From contig NZ_JALKII010000002.1 of assembly GCF_023051175.1 (NCBI RefSeq), positions 372,001-436,000 on the forward strand: a stretch of 64,000 nucleotides of DNA. The letters are read 5' to 3'. Position numbers and translations under genes: made by a program. Under the pieces are notes generated by a model. It searched no databases. It saw only the letters and a list, made by a program, of their open reading frames with translations, and was not told the origin of the DNA. The number at the start of each line of letters is the position of its first letter. Positions within the stretch are counted from its first letter, which is position 1. Shown here piece by piece: positions 1-10,813 of this stretch. Source of the DNA: Alcanivorax quisquiliarum. GTDB lineage: Bacteria; Pseudomonadota; Gammaproteobacteria; Pseudomonadales; Alcanivoracaceae.

Positions 1-246
1 TATCCCGCTTGCCGACGGCTAAAAGGTGTACGATCAGCTCGTCATCAACCACTTCATAAGCGAGCCGATAACCCGCCGAGCGCAGCTTTATCTTCAGCCC
101 GATTGATATCCATTTAACTTGTCGGCAGGAGCTCCGGGAATTTCTAACCTTTACGCCAATTGTTTCTTTAACGGGCTTTTAACTGGCCCGCCCAGCCCCG
201 GCCACTCTTCCAGAGCAGCCGATAGAAACTTCAGCTTATAGGTCAT
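1..246 (-). pseudogene. Decayed StbE/RelE-type toxin (runs off window start)
   Basis: Reading the minus strand from ATG at 246 gives MTYKLKFLSAALEEW, the typical start of StbE/RelE toxins (mRNA interferases). The frame meets TAA at 153-151 after 31 codons. Toxin-like residues continue past it (RLEIPGAPADKLNG, about 150-109) and the family's C-terminal part resumes in another frame from position 97 (LKIKLRSAGYRLAYEVVDD, then LIVHLLAVGKRD). So there is one nonsense codon and one frameshift near 108-97. The start overlaps the antitoxin stop by 11 bases, the usual stbDE arrangement. The remaining end lies outside the window. The toxin should be inactive. Confidence 0.85.
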
Positions 247-487
247 CCAGAGACACCGAAACGGCTTGCTCTTTATCTTTCAAACGTTCTTCGACAAGCC
301 TGGAGAGTTCATGATCCTCGATTATCTCCATCAAAGCCGCATAGGTATCAGCAGGAATCAGGTAAGCAGCTGGCTTATTATGGTTCAACACAGCAATAGG
401 TGAGCCATTGGCCTTCGACAATAGCGCGGCCGGGTTTTTCTTCAGTTCCGAGATACTTACAGAGAATTCAGCCAGGACTTGACGCAT
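236..487 (-). CDS. stbD: StbD/Phd-YefM family antitoxin
   Basis: 83 aa. The N-terminus (FSVSISELKKNPAALL) and the segment GSPIAVLNHNKPAAYLIPADTY are typical of the Phd/YefM fold in StbD antitoxins, which bind their own promoter and neutralise a RelE-type toxin. A GGGAGG Shine-Dalgarno sits just before ATG 487. The C-terminal part (about residues 55-83, rich in Glu/Asp/Lys) would be the toxin-binding tail. The partner toxin gene directly downstream is broken, so this is now probably an orphan antitoxin, kept as a DNA-binding protein, as protection against an incoming toxin, or simply not yet lost. Confidence 0.85.
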   Translation of the reverse strand: MRQVLAEFSVSISELKKNPAALLSKANGSPIAVLNHNKPAAYLIPADTYAALMEIIEDHELSRLVEERLKDKEQAVSVSLDDL

Positions 488-712
488 AGGGCCTCCCTGT
501 AAGGGGCAGCATTAAGGTTTGCCAGGGGTGTATTCGTCTGCTCTGCCACTCCGGCTCGCAGGATGGCATCCCTCGGATTGGCAGACAAGAGGACATGGCT
601 GTTGGAGGCGCAAAAAAACGAAGCTGTGAAGTCAGATTTATTCCTGCGCGATAAATTTTGAAGTTCATATTTTGAGATGAACGTGTGAAGGAAGTGTGCT
701 TCTGTGGAGCTT

Positions 713-955
713 TTTCGCCCCTCTCCCCTTGTGGGAGAGGGGTTGGGGGAGAGGGGGCGATGAACTTTCGGCTGCCACGACGGCCGCTACATGTTGCGCT
801 ACTTTCACTTCTCTTCAGTAGAAATTTCTATGAAAATTCCACTGAAAAAATTCTCGAGCGTCAGCCAGTTTCGTTCTAGATTGAGTGCCGAGTATATGTT
901 TACTGCCATAATCTCCCCCCTCTCCCCAACCCCTCTCCCGCAAGGGGAGAGGGGC
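713..955. repeat. Hairpin-bounded dispersed repeat, copy 1
   Basis: The 488-1045 interval holds no convincing gene. It contains a hairpin module (about 713-757, CCCCTCTCCC pairing with GGGAGAGGGG), a core of about 130 bp (785-918, starting CTACATGTTGCGCTACTTTC and including TTCGTTCTAGAT and GTGCCGAGTATAT) and a second hairpin (919-955). The same core recurs at 37722-37848 and inverted at 14490-14621, again flanked by the same hairpins. No coding frame is conserved among copies, so this is a non-coding dispersed element. Confidence 0.8.
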
Positions 956-1045
956 TAAAAATGGCCAATGCGGGATTGGATGGTTCTTCCTGTCTTTCAA
1001 AGCTCAAAGCTCAAAGCTCAAAACTGAGAGCTTAAAGCTCAATAT

Positions 1046-2740
1046 TCACCGCTCACCATTCACCGCTCCGGACCTGCCACGCAACACCCGCGCACTACCT
1101 TCCCCTCTCGGATCACTCGCCGCGCTCACTTCTCCCTTCTCGCCTTCCCACAAAATCGCATGCATGTCGCCATAGGCGCGGCCGGTGGATTTCAGTTCGT
1201 GGCCGCGTGCGGTGAGCAGGCCGGCTTCGGGCGAGCCAATGAAGGCGGGTTCGGCTTCGACGATGTCGGGCAGGTACTGGTGGTGGTAGCGGGGGCGGCT
1301 GACCCAGTCTTGCGGGGGCTTGCCGGCGAGCGCTTCCTGAATGCCGAGCAACACCATGCTGATGATGCGGCTGCCGCCCGGTGTGCCGAGGATGGCGACG
1401 TTGTTGTCCCACTCGACGAAAGTGGGCGTCATGGATGAGAGTGGGCGCTTGCCAGGGGCGATGGCATTGGCGAGGCTGCCGACCAGGCCGTAGGCGTTGG
1501 CGGCGCCCGGTTTGGCGGAGAAATCATCCATTTCGTTGTTCAGCAGGATGCCGGTGCCGGCGGCGACGAAGCCGGAGCCGAACGGCAGGTTGATGCTCAG
1601 GGTGGCAGCCACGCGATTACCTTCGTCGTCCAGAATGGAAAAGTGCGTAGTATGGGTGCCGGTCGGTTGCTCGATCGGTTCGCCAAGCTCGCTGCTGGGG
1701 GTGGGTCGATCCAGCTGAATGCTGGCGGCCTTGTCGCGGGCATGGCGCTTACTTAGCAAGCGGGTGATGGGCATGCTGACAAAATCAGGATCGCCCAGGT
1801 GCTCGGCGCGATCGTGGTAGCTGCGTTTCATGGCTTCGACGGTCAGGTGCGGCAACAGGGCGGGGTCGATATCGCCGTCGTTGAACTCGGCAAGAATATT
1901 CAGCGTCTCGGCGACAACGATGCCGCCCGATGAGGGCGGCGGTGCAGAAATGATGCGGGCGCCGCGGAATTCGCTGATGATCGGTTCGCGCTCCTTTACC
2001 TGGTAGCTGGCGAGGTCTTCCAGTGTCCAGATGCCACCCTCGGCACGGGCGGCGCGCACCAGTCGCTCGGCGGTTTCCCCTTCGTAAAAGCCCTTGTGGC
2101 CTTCTTTGGCGAGCCGTTCGAGCACGGCGGCCAGATCAGGTTGACGGATAATGTGTCCGGCAGGGGGCACGTCGCCCTGGTGCAGAAAAATCGCGCTGGC
2201 TGCGGGATAGCGATTCATGACCTCGACACGGAAACCAGCCAGCCGGCGATAGCGTTCGCCGACCGGGAAGCCGTCTTGCGCGATGCGGATGGCGGGTGCC
2301 AGAGAGTCGGCCAGTGGCAGTGCGCCATAGTTCTTCGCGAGATGGGCGAAGGCGGCGGCCTGGCCTGGGATGCCGGCGGCCAGCGGGCCGTTGATGGCAA
2401 GATCGCGCACCACGTCGCCGTGTTTGTCCTGATACATCGCTTCGCTGGCGCGGGCGGGGGCGGTTTCCCGTGCGTCGAGCATGGTCTGGTAGCCGTCTTC
2501 GGCGCGGTGCAGCAAGAAGAAGCCGCCACCGCCCATACCGGAGCCGGCGGGCTCCACCACGGCCAGCACGGCGGCAACGGCTATGGCGGCGTCGAAGGCG
2601 TTGCCGCCGGCGTCGAGGATCTGGAAGCCGGCCTCGGTGGCCAGCGGGTGGGCGCTGGCGATGGCGGCTGCGGGCGGCTTGTGCGCCAGCGCCGGGGCCG
2701 TCATCAGGGTGATCAGCAATAGGCAGGTCAGGCGCAGCAT
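1046..2740 (-). CDS. ggt: Gamma-glutamyltransferase precursor
   Basis: 564 aa. An N-terminal signal peptide (MLRLTCLLLITLMTAPALA) directs it to the periplasm. It is made as a proenzyme that cleaves itself. The cleavage and nucleophile site is visible as GTHTTHFSI with the expected catalytic Thr near residue 364, followed by the small-subunit hallmark GILLNNEMDDF. The large-subunit motif GSGMGGGGFFL (about 67-77) is also present. It hydrolyses or transfers the gamma-glutamyl group of glutathione. Length is normal for the family. It precedes coaD on the same strand in reverse order, an arrangement I recall from Pseudomonas. Confidence 0.95.
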   Translation of the reverse strand: MLRLTCLLLITLMTAPALAHKPPAAAIASAHPLATEAGFQILDAGGNAFDAAIAVAAVLAVVEPAGSGMGGGGFFLLHRAEDGYQTMLDARETAPARASEAMYQDKHGDVVRDLAINGPLAAGIPGQAAAFAHLAKNYGALPLADSLAPAIRIAQDGFPVGERYRRLAGFRVEVMNRYPAASAIFLHQGDVPPAGHIIRQPDLAAVLERLAKEGHKGFYEGETAERLVRAARAEGGIWTLEDLASYQVKEREPIISEFRGARIISAPPPSSGGIVVAETLNILAEFNDGDIDPALLPHLTVEAMKRSYHDRAEHLGDPDFVSMPITRLLSKRHARDKAASIQLDRPTPSSELGEPIEQPTGTHTTHFSILDDEGNRVAATLSINLPFGSGFVAAGTGILLNNEMDDFSAKPGAANAYGLVGSLANAIAPGKRPLSSMTPTFVEWDNNVAILGTPGGSRIISMVLLGIQEALAGKPPQDWVSRPRYHHQYLPDIVEAEPAFIGSPEAGLLTARGHELKSTGRAYGDMHAILWEGEKGEVSAASDPRGEGSARVLRGRSGAVNGER

Positions 2741-2771
2741 CGCAACAGTCCTCAGGCAATTGTAGGGGGCG

Positions 2772-4986
<2,215 letters not shown>

Positions 4987-4990
<4 letters not shown>

Positions 4991-5541
4991 GCCGTCACCA
5001 CTTTCTTCGGCGTGCCCGGATAGCCGGTATGGCGCACGCCTTCTTCTGTGAGATACCAGCCCCACACCAGCGGCTGGCAGATCGCCCGCAAGGCCAGCCG
5101 CGACAGACCGATGCCGCGTTCCGACCAGTTACGCACGGTATCGCGTAGCTGTTCGGGTGTTTGCTTGTCAAAGGCGCGCCAGCTGCTGGTGAGAAACCAG
5201 CGCATGGGGGCCAAGTGCAGGCCATCGAGCAATTTATACAGTTCGGCGCGGGCGCCGGGCACGGCGCTGTCGAGCAGCAGATCCATCTGCCGCAGCGCGT
5301 GATCGACGTTTGCCGGCGTCGGTTCGAAGGCGCCGGCAAGCAACCAGGGAGCAAGCGGCCGCAGCAGCGTCAGGTCGCTGTCGCGCAAATGCCGGAAACC
5401 GCTGGCGGGCTGGCTCTCCCGGGCACAGCCTGTCAGGGTGGACAAGGTGGCACCGGAGGCCACCACGGCGCCGCCGATCAGGCCAAAACGGATGAAGTCG
5501 CGCCGGCTGATGCCGGCGCTGGGGGAGTCGATTGTTGTCAT
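4987..5541 (-). CDS. Twin-arginine exported lipoprotein, small subunit of GMC dehydrogenase
   Basis: 184 aa. The N-terminus has a Tat motif (SRRDFIRFG, residues 13-21), a hydrophobic stretch and a lipobox-like LTGCA, so it should be exported folded and perhaps lipid-anchored. The rest resembles the small subunit found with GMC dehydrogenases of the gluconate-dehydrogenase type. It lies between the aldehyde dehydrogenase gene and the GMC gene, overlapping the latter by four bases. Likely role: chaperone, export partner and electron-transfer scaffold for the GMC enzyme. The biochemical role is inferred. Confidence 0.75.
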
Positions 5542-5558
5542 TATCGGTGATCCGCTGG

Positions 5559-7001
5559 TTACCGGAGCAGGAATTTGTAAATGAAGCGATGCATGCCGCG
5601 GCCAAACGGCGGCAGGATATTGCGCGTCGGATTGATGCGCCCCTTGCGAAACACCGCCTTTGCCTTGCTGAACGTCAGGAACCCTTCATGACCGTGGTAA
5701 TGGCCCATGCCGGAGTCGCCCACGCCGCCGAACGGCAAGTCGTCGATGCCGACGTGGCTCATGGTGTCGTTCAGGCACACGCCGCCGGAGTGGGTGCGCG
5801 TCAGCACCTGGTTGGCGCGCTCGGTGTTCCAGTCGAAATAATATAGTGCCAGCGGGCGCGGGCCGGCGTTGATGGTGTGAATGGCGTCATCCAGATTGCG
5901 ATAGGGCTGCACGATCATCAGCGGGCCGAAGATTTCCTCCTGGGTAATCTTCATGTCGCTGGAGCTATCGAGTATCAGCGTGAACGGAATCTTGCGACTA
6001 TTCTGGAAATCTTCGTTGGCGGGGTTGATTTCCACCAGGCGGCCGCCTTTCTCCAGCACGTCCTGCAAGTAGCCGCGCAGGCGCTGGTGCTGGCGCTCAT
6101 TGATGACGCTGGTGAGATCGGGGTTGTCGAGCATGGTCGGGTACATGCTGGACACCTGCTGGCGGAACGCCTCGACGAAGTCGTCGATCTTGTCGGCAGG
6201 GCAGAGTACATAATCCGGTGCTACGCAGGTTTGCCCGGCGTTGAAGCACTTGCCGAAGGCAATGCGTTCGGCGGCATCCTTGATGGGGAAATCATCACTG
6301 ATCAGCGCCGGGCTCTTGCCGCCCAGTTCCAGCGTCACCGGCGTCAGGTTCTCGGCCGCAGCGCGCATGATGTGCCGGCCGACCGAGGTGGAGCCGGTGA
6401 ACAGCAGGTGATCAAACGGCAGTTTGGAAAACGCCGCGCCCATTTCCATCTCGCCATTGATCACGGTGACGTGATCCTCGGCAAAGGTCTTGGCAATCAG
6501 CTGCGCCAGCAGCTCACCGATATGCGGGGTGAATTCGCTCATCTTGATCATCACCCGGTTACCCGCAGCCAGTGCGGCGATCAGCGGGCCGAGTGCAAGA
6601 TACAGCGGGTAGTTCCACGGCACGATCACGCCCACGACGCCCAGTGGCTGATAAAGTACGGAGGCCGAGCCGGGAAAGCCCATGGTGCCGACGCCGCGCT
6701 TTTGCGGCTTCATCCATTTGCGCAGGCGCTTGCGATAATACTTGATGCCTTCCAGGCTGGTGAGAATTTCGGCCAGCTTGGTTTCATCTTCCGAGCGATG
6801 TCCGAAATCCGCCTTCAATGCGGCGGTGATGGCGTCGATGTTGTCGAGCAGTAGCGGCTTGAGCCGATCCAGGTGCTCGATGCGCTCGTCCGCTGTGGGA
6901 TAAGGCTGCTTGAAAAATGCCGCACGCTGAGCGTCGAACAGGGCGCGCAGTTGGCTGACATCTTCCTGATGGGTGTGCAATGACTTCACTTCGGCGACCA
7001 T
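5559..7001 (-). CDS. Coniferyl-aldehyde-dehydrogenase-like ALDH
   Basis: 480 aa. It has the aldehyde dehydrogenase active-site motifs: general-base Glu225 in LELGGKSPAL and nucleophile Cys259 in GQTCVAPDY. The C-terminal end (FGRGMHRFIYKFLL) is hydrophobic and basic, as in membrane-associated fatty aldehyde dehydrogenases. A GGGAGAG ribosome site precedes ATG 7001. It oxidises aldehydes to acids with NAD(P). Together with the downstream Tat subunit and GMC oxidoreductase it would carry out alcohol to aldehyde to acid oxidation. Transcription starts in the gap shared with the divergent TetR gene. Confidence 0.88.
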   Translation of the reverse strand: MVAEVKSLHTHQEDVSQLRALFDAQRAAFFKQPYPTADERIEHLDRLKPLLLDNIDAITAALKADFGHRSEDETKLAEILTSLEGIKYYRKRLRKWMKPQKRGVGTMGFPGSASVLYQPLGVVGVIVPWNYPLYLALGPLIAALAAGNRVMIKMSEFTPHIGELLAQLIAKTFAEDHVTVINGEMEMGAAFSKLPFDHLLFTGSTSVGRHIMRAAAENLTPVTLELGGKSPALISDDFPIKDAAERIAFGKCFNAGQTCVAPDYVLCPADKIDDFVEAFRQQVSSMYPTMLDNPDLTSVINERQHQRLRGYLQDVLEKGGRLVEINPANEDFQNSRKIPFTLILDSSSDMKITQEEIFGPLMIVQPYRNLDDAIHTINAGPRPLALYYFDWNTERANQVLTRTHSGGVCLNDTMSHVGIDDLPFGGVGDSGMGHYHGHEGFLTFSKAKAVFRKGRINPTRNILPPFGRGMHRFIYKFLLR

Positions 7002-7098
7002 GATGACTCTCCCAGTGGGCCCGATGTGTGCCGCTCATGCAGCGGGCAGCGGGTTTTGTTGTGATATCTACACGGTGTATCAGGTTGTCATCGATTCT

Positions 7099-7114
7099 TA
7101 GAGTAATTACTCTA
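7099..7114. promoter_or_regulatory. 16-bp perfect palindrome, probable TetR operator
   Basis: TAGAGTAATTACTCTA is its own reverse complement and lies 42 bp before the TetR start and about 100 bp before the aldehyde dehydrogenase start, in the divergent gap. TetR proteins bind such short palindromes as dimers. Assignment to the neighbouring regulator is inferred from position. Confidence 0.7.
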
Positions 7115-7156
7115 GCTGTCAATCACCCCCTTTTGCCGGCAGTGTTTTGACCCGAA

Positions 7157-7840
7157 ATGACCAGCACGCGCGAACGCATTCTTGATACCAGCCTCTCTCT
7201 GTTCAACCTGCACGGCGAGCGCAATGTGACCACCAATCACATTGCCGAAGCGCTTGGCATCAGCCCCGGCAATCTCTATTACCACTTCCGCAACAAAACC
7301 GAGATCGTGTTCGAGCTGTTCGGACGTTACGAGCAGATTGTGGCGGGCTTTCTGGCGGTGCCGGATGGCCGGCCGCTGACCTGGGAAGACAAGATCGGCT
7401 ATTTCGAGGCGATCTTGCAGAGCATGTGGGGAGCGCGTTTTCTGCACCGTGATCTTGGCCATCTGCTGAACCAGGATGTGCGCCTGCGCGAGCGCTATAG
7501 CCTGTTTGTGCGCCAGAATCTGGATCGCGGGTTGTTGGTGTATCAGGGCTTGCGCGGCGCCGGGCTGGTGGAGGTGGATGACGAATCCATGCGGGCGCTG
7601 CTGGTGAATACCTGGGTGCTGGCGGTGTCATGGGCGAGCTTTGTGCAAAGCCTGGTGCCGCCGGCGCAGCAAAGCGAGGCGCTGGATCGCACACTGGTGC
7701 AGCAGGGGATTTATCAGATCGTGTGTCTGGAGGCGCCTTATTTGCGCGGCGAAGCGGCCACGCGCCTTGAGGAGATCAAGGCGCGTTACCGCTCGGGCAG
7801 TGGTGATACGCTGGATTTGCTGTTCGCACCGGCGAACTGA
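7157..7840 (+). CDS. TetR-family transcriptional regulator
   Basis: 227 aa. The N-terminal helix-turn-helix is clear (RERILDTSLSLFNLHGERNV, then HIAEALGISPGNLYYHFRNK, about residues 4-55). The C-terminal ligand domain is long and unassigned. It is divergent from the aldehyde dehydrogenase/GMC module and separated from it by a perfect 16-bp palindrome, so it probably represses that module until a long-chain alcohol, aldehyde or acyl derivative binds. The ligand is inferred. Confidence 0.88.
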   Translation: MTSTRERILDTSLSLFNLHGERNVTTNHIAEALGISPGNLYYHFRNKTEIVFELFGRYEQIVAGFLAVPDGRPLTWEDKIGYFEAILQSMWGARFLHRDLGHLLNQDVRLRERYSLFVRQNLDRGLLVYQGLRGAGLVEVDDESMRALLVNTWVLAVSWASFVQSLVPPAQQSEALDRTLVQQGIYQIVCLEAPYLRGEAATRLEEIKARYRSGSGDTLDLLFAPAN

Positions 7841-7926
7841 GGCGGCTGGCTGGTGCGCCGGGGCGCGTTACGCTTGCCCGCAGCCCGCACCGGCAAGTTG
7901 GACCAGCACCAGCAACCCGCAGGCAC

Positions 7927-9099
7927 TCAGACGCGCTCTACCGCCAGTGCCACACCTTGGCCGCCGCCGATGCACAGCGTTGCCAGGCCACGTTGCGCTG
8001 CGCGTTTTTGCATCGCGTACAGCAGTGTCACCAGCACACGGCAGCCGCTGGCGCCGATGGGGTGGCCCAGCGCGATGGCGCCGCCGTTCACGTTCACTTT
8101 TTCTGCCTGCCAGCCGAGTTGCTGCCCGACGCTGAGCGCTTGCACCGCGAACGCTTCGTTGGCTTCGATCAGATCCAGTGAATCCAGCGCCCAGCCGGCG
8201 CGCTTCAGGCAGCGCTGGGTGGCGCTGACCGGGCCGATGCCCATGATGGCCGGATCAACACCCGAGCTGGCATAGCTGCTGATGCGCGCCAGCACCGGCA
8301 AGCCGAGGCGTTGCGCCAGCGCGGCGCTGGTGACCACCACGGCGGCGGCGCCGTCGTTGAGGCTGGAGGCGTTGCCGGCGGTGACGCTGCCATCGCGAGC
8401 GAAGGCCGGGCGCAGGCCGGCCAGGCTTTCGGCGGTAACGTCGTCGCGGGGCTGTTCATCAGTGGCGACCACCGTTTCGCCTTTGCGGTTGCGCACGGTT
8501 ACGGGCGTGATTTCATCACGAAAAGCCCCGGCCTGAATGGCAGCGACGGCGCGGCGATGCGATTCTGCCGCAAAAGCATCCTGAGCCTCGCGGCTGATGC
8601 CGAAACGCTCGGCAAGATTCTCCGCCGTGACGCCCATGTGGTAATCGTTGAATGCGTCCCACAGGCCATCGCGGATCATGCTGTCGATCACGTCACCGTG
8701 GCCCATGCGCAGGCCGGTGCGTGCTTTGGGCAGCACATAGGGCGCCTGGCTCATGCTTTCCATGCCGCCGGCAATAATGACGTCGGCATCGCCGGCGCGG
8801 ATGGCCTGGGCGGCCAGCTGCACGGCCTTGAGGCCGGAGCCGCAGACTTTGTTCAGCGTCAGGGCCGGCACATCCACCGGCAGGCCGGCCTGAATGGCGG
8901 CTTGCCGGGCCGGGTTTTGCCCGGCGCCGGCGGTGAGCACCTGGCCCATGATCACTTCATCTACCGACAGCTCGGGCAGGGTGGCCAGCAGGCTGCGGAT
9001 CACGCCGGCGCCCAGCTCGACAGCGCTGACACTGGCCAGCGCGCCCTGAAAACGGCCGATCGGCGTGCGCGTGGCAGCAACGATCACGGCTTCATGCAT
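7927..9099 (-). CDS. atoB: Acetyl-CoA acetyltransferase (thiolase)
   Basis: 390 aa. Thiolase active-site residues are all visible: Cys86 in [11 protein letters not shown], His346 in GHPIGASGC and Cys376 in CIGGGQG. It splits acetoacetyl-CoA with CoA into two acetyl-CoA, or runs in reverse. AAGGAG precedes ATG 9099. It lies downstream of scoA-scoB on the same strand, so it should finish the acetoacetate route fed by HMG-CoA lyase. The 190-bp gap before it contains an unusual short repeat cluster. Confidence 0.93.
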   Translation of the reverse strand: MHEAVIVAATRTPIGRFQGALASVSAVELGAGVIRSLLATLPELSVDEVIMGQVLTAGAGQNPARQAAIQAGLPVDVPALTLNKVCGSGLKAVQLAAQAIRAGDADVIIAGGMESMSQAPYVLPKARTGLRMGHGDVIDSMIRDGLWDAFNDYHMGVTAENLAERFGISREAQDAFAAESHRRAVAAIQAGAFRDEITPVTVRNRKGETVVATDEQPRDDVTAESLAGLRPAFARDGSVTAGNASSLNDGAAAVVVTSAALAQRLGLPVLARISSYASSGVDPAIMGIGPVSATQRCLKRAGWALDSLDLIEANEAFAVQALSVGQQLGWQAEKVNVNGGAIALGHPIGASGCRVLVTLLYAMQKRAAQRGLATLCIGGGQGVALAVERV

Positions 9100-9116
9100 G
9101 GTGATGCTCCTTCATA

Positions 9117-9270
9117 GAGGCACTTTCATAACAGTCATTTTGGGTTAAAGGCGCTTCATAAAGCGGCACTTCTGATTGGCGCCGCTCTCAGTGAGGCACT
9201 TTTAACAACGTGTTTCTCATGATGCGCGTTTCATGATGCACTTTGAACAAGGCACTTTCACAGAAGTGCC
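9117..9270. repeat. GGCACTTT repeat cluster between scoB and thiolase
   Basis: Within 190 bp, GGCACTTT or a close variant occurs at 9119, 9166, 9194, 9237 (TGCACTTT) and 9251. The last copy is followed by the inverse AAGTGCC, giving a 7-bp hairpin at 9251-9270 (GGCACTT, loop, AAGTGCC). Runs such as TTCATAA and TTCATGATG are also repeated nearby. This gap lies between two co-directional genes of one pathway. It could be an mRNA-processing or attenuation site, or a degenerate tandem array. No gene is seen here. Confidence 0.6.
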
Positions 9271-9289
9271 CTGTCAAAAAAGCCGTGCG

Positions 9290-9949
9290 TCAGGCAAATG
9301 ACATTTCCGGCACGTGATCGGGAATCACCAGCTTGCCGGCTGTTTTCTCGGCAATCTCTTCCACCGTCACGCCTGGCGCCCGCTCCTTGAGATGGAAAGC
9401 GCCGTCGATGATTTCCAGATACGCCAGATCGGTCAGCACACGGCGAATGCAGCCAGCGCCAGTGAGCGGCAGCGTGCATTCCGGTAGCAGTTTCGATTGG
9501 CCGTCCTTGGAGCAGTGGGTCATGGTGACGATGATATTTTCCGCACCGGCCACCAGATCCATGGAGCCGCCCATACCCTTGATGAGCTTGCCGGGCACCA
9601 TCCATGAGGCGATGTTGCCTTGCACATCCACCTCGAAGGCGCCGAGCACGGTCAGGTCGATATGGCCGCCGCGAATCATCGCGAAGGATTCCGCCGAGGA
9701 GAAAATCGACGCGCCCGGCACCGCCGTAACGGTTTGTTTGCCGGCGTTGATCATGTCTGCATCCAGCTCGTCTTCGGTGGGGAAGCGCCCCATGCCGAGC
9801 AGGCCATTCTCCGATTGCAGCATCACCTGCATGCCGTCGGGAATGTAGTTGGCCACCAGTGTCGGGATGCCGATGCCCAGGTTGACGTAAAAACCATCCT
9901 GCAATTCGAGCGCGACGCGGCGCGCCATTTGTTCGCGTGTCAGTGCCAT
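9290..9949 (-). CDS. scoB: Succinyl-CoA:3-ketoacid CoA-transferase subunit B
   Basis: 219 aa from ATG 9949 (MALTREQMARRVALEL), with a GGAGG-like site ahead. The class I CoA-transferase beta-subunit active-site Glu is in QSENGLLGMG. GIPTLVANYIP and the MTHCSKDG region are also typical. With subunit A it moves CoA from succinyl-CoA (or acetyl-CoA) to acetoacetate, giving acetoacetyl-CoA. Only 34 bases separate it from scoA. Confidence 0.93.
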   Translation of the reverse strand: MALTREQMARRVALELQDGFYVNLGIGIPTLVANYIPDGMQVMLQSENGLLGMGRFPTEDELDADMINAGKQTVTAVPGASIFSSAESFAMIRGGHIDLTVLGAFEVDVQGNIASWMVPGKLIKGMGGSMDLVAGAENIIVTMTHCSKDGQSKLLPECTLPLTGAGCIRRVLTDLAYLEIIDGAFHLKERAPGVTVEEIAEKTAGKLVIPDHVPEMSFA

Positions 9950-9983
9950 GGAAGCACCTCCTGAAAAATTTGGGGGCTGCGGC

Positions 9984-10682
9984 TCAGGCCGACAGAGTGC
10001 GCTGCTCAATGCGTTTCTCGAAGGTGCCGCACAGCAGCCGATCCACATAAATGCCGGGTGTGTGAATCTGGCTGGGGGGCAGCTCGCCGGGCGCCACGAT
10101 TTCTTCCACTTCCACCACAGTGATGCGGCCAGCGGTGGCGGCCAGCGGGTTGAAGTTTTGCGCCGTGTGGCGATAGATCACGTTGCCGTACCAGTCGGCC
10201 TTCCAGCCTTTGACGATGGCAAAATCGCCGCGAATAGCGTGCTCCAGCACATAATCACGCCCGTCGATCACACGGGTTTCCTTGCCTTCGGCAATCGGTG
10301 TGCCGTAGCCGGTGGCGGTGTAGAACGCCGGAATGCCGGCGCCACCAGCGCGCATCTTTTCTGCCAGCGTGCCCTGGGGGGTAAGCTCCACCTCCAGTTC
10401 GCCATCGAGCATTTGCCGCTCGAACATCGCGTTTTCACCGACATAAGAGGCGATGATCTTGCGAATCTGGCGATCTTCCAGCAGCACGCCCAGCCCGAAG
10501 CCGTCTACGCCGCAGTTGTTGGAGACCACTGTCAGATCGCGTGTGCCCCGATCACGGATCGCCTGAATCAGGTTTTCGGGGATGCCGCACAGGCCGAAAC
10601 CGCCTGCGATCACTGTCATGCCGTCTTCCAGGCCGTCCAGCGCCTCCTCCAGGGAGGCCACTCGTTTATCGAATCCCGCCAC
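9984..10682 (-). CDS. scoA: Succinyl-CoA:3-ketoacid CoA-transferase subunit A
   Basis: 232 aa using GTG 10682 ([14 protein letters not shown]), which fits the 230-240 aa norm and has a GAGG site upstream. A further upstream ATG at 10757 would add 25 residues unlike the family and run into the regulatory gap. The glycine-rich CoA-transferase motif is [12 protein letters not shown]. It is the first gene of the scoA-scoB-thiolase unit and divergent from a LysR regulator. Confidence 0.92.
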   Translation of the reverse strand: MAGFDKRVASLEEALDGLEDGMTVIAGGFGLCGIPENLIQAIRDRGTRDLTVVSNNCGVDGFGLGVLLEDRQIRKIIASYVGENAMFERQMLDGELEVELTPQGTLAEKMRAGGAGIPAFYTATGYGTPIAEGKETRVIDGRDYVLEHAIRGDFAIVKGWKADWYGNVIYRHTAQNFNPLAATAGRITVVEVEEIVAPGELPPSQIHTPGIYVDRLLCGTFEKRIEQRTLSA

Positions 10683-10712
10683 TGTTGTTGCCTCGCGTTG
10701 TTGTTGGGAGTG

Positions 10713-10726
10713 GCTGCCATGGCAGC
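10713..10726. promoter_or_regulatory. 14-bp palindrome in the LysR/scoA gap
   Basis: GCTGCCATGGCAGC is a perfect palindrome in the 131-bp divergent gap between scoA (start 10682) and lysR (start 10814). It could be part of the LysR operator. It lacks a clear T-N11-A form, so the assignment rests on position alone. Confidence 0.4.
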
Positions 10727-10813
10727 TGAAAAGCCAGTGTTGCGGCGGAAGATTCATTTGTTAAGTTTGTTTTTGTGGGTGATTATGCAGAAAAACCAAT
10801 CAATGAGGCGGAT

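Noticed and set aside
713-757. Repeat hairpins as rho-independent terminators
   Set aside because: The stems are strong, but they are not followed by T-tracts in the expected direction and they occur in repeat composites away from gene ends.
718-955. CRISPR-like array from repeated CCCCTCTCCC units
   Set aside because: The units are palindromic hairpins at irregular spacing with no constant-length spacers and no cas genes nearby.
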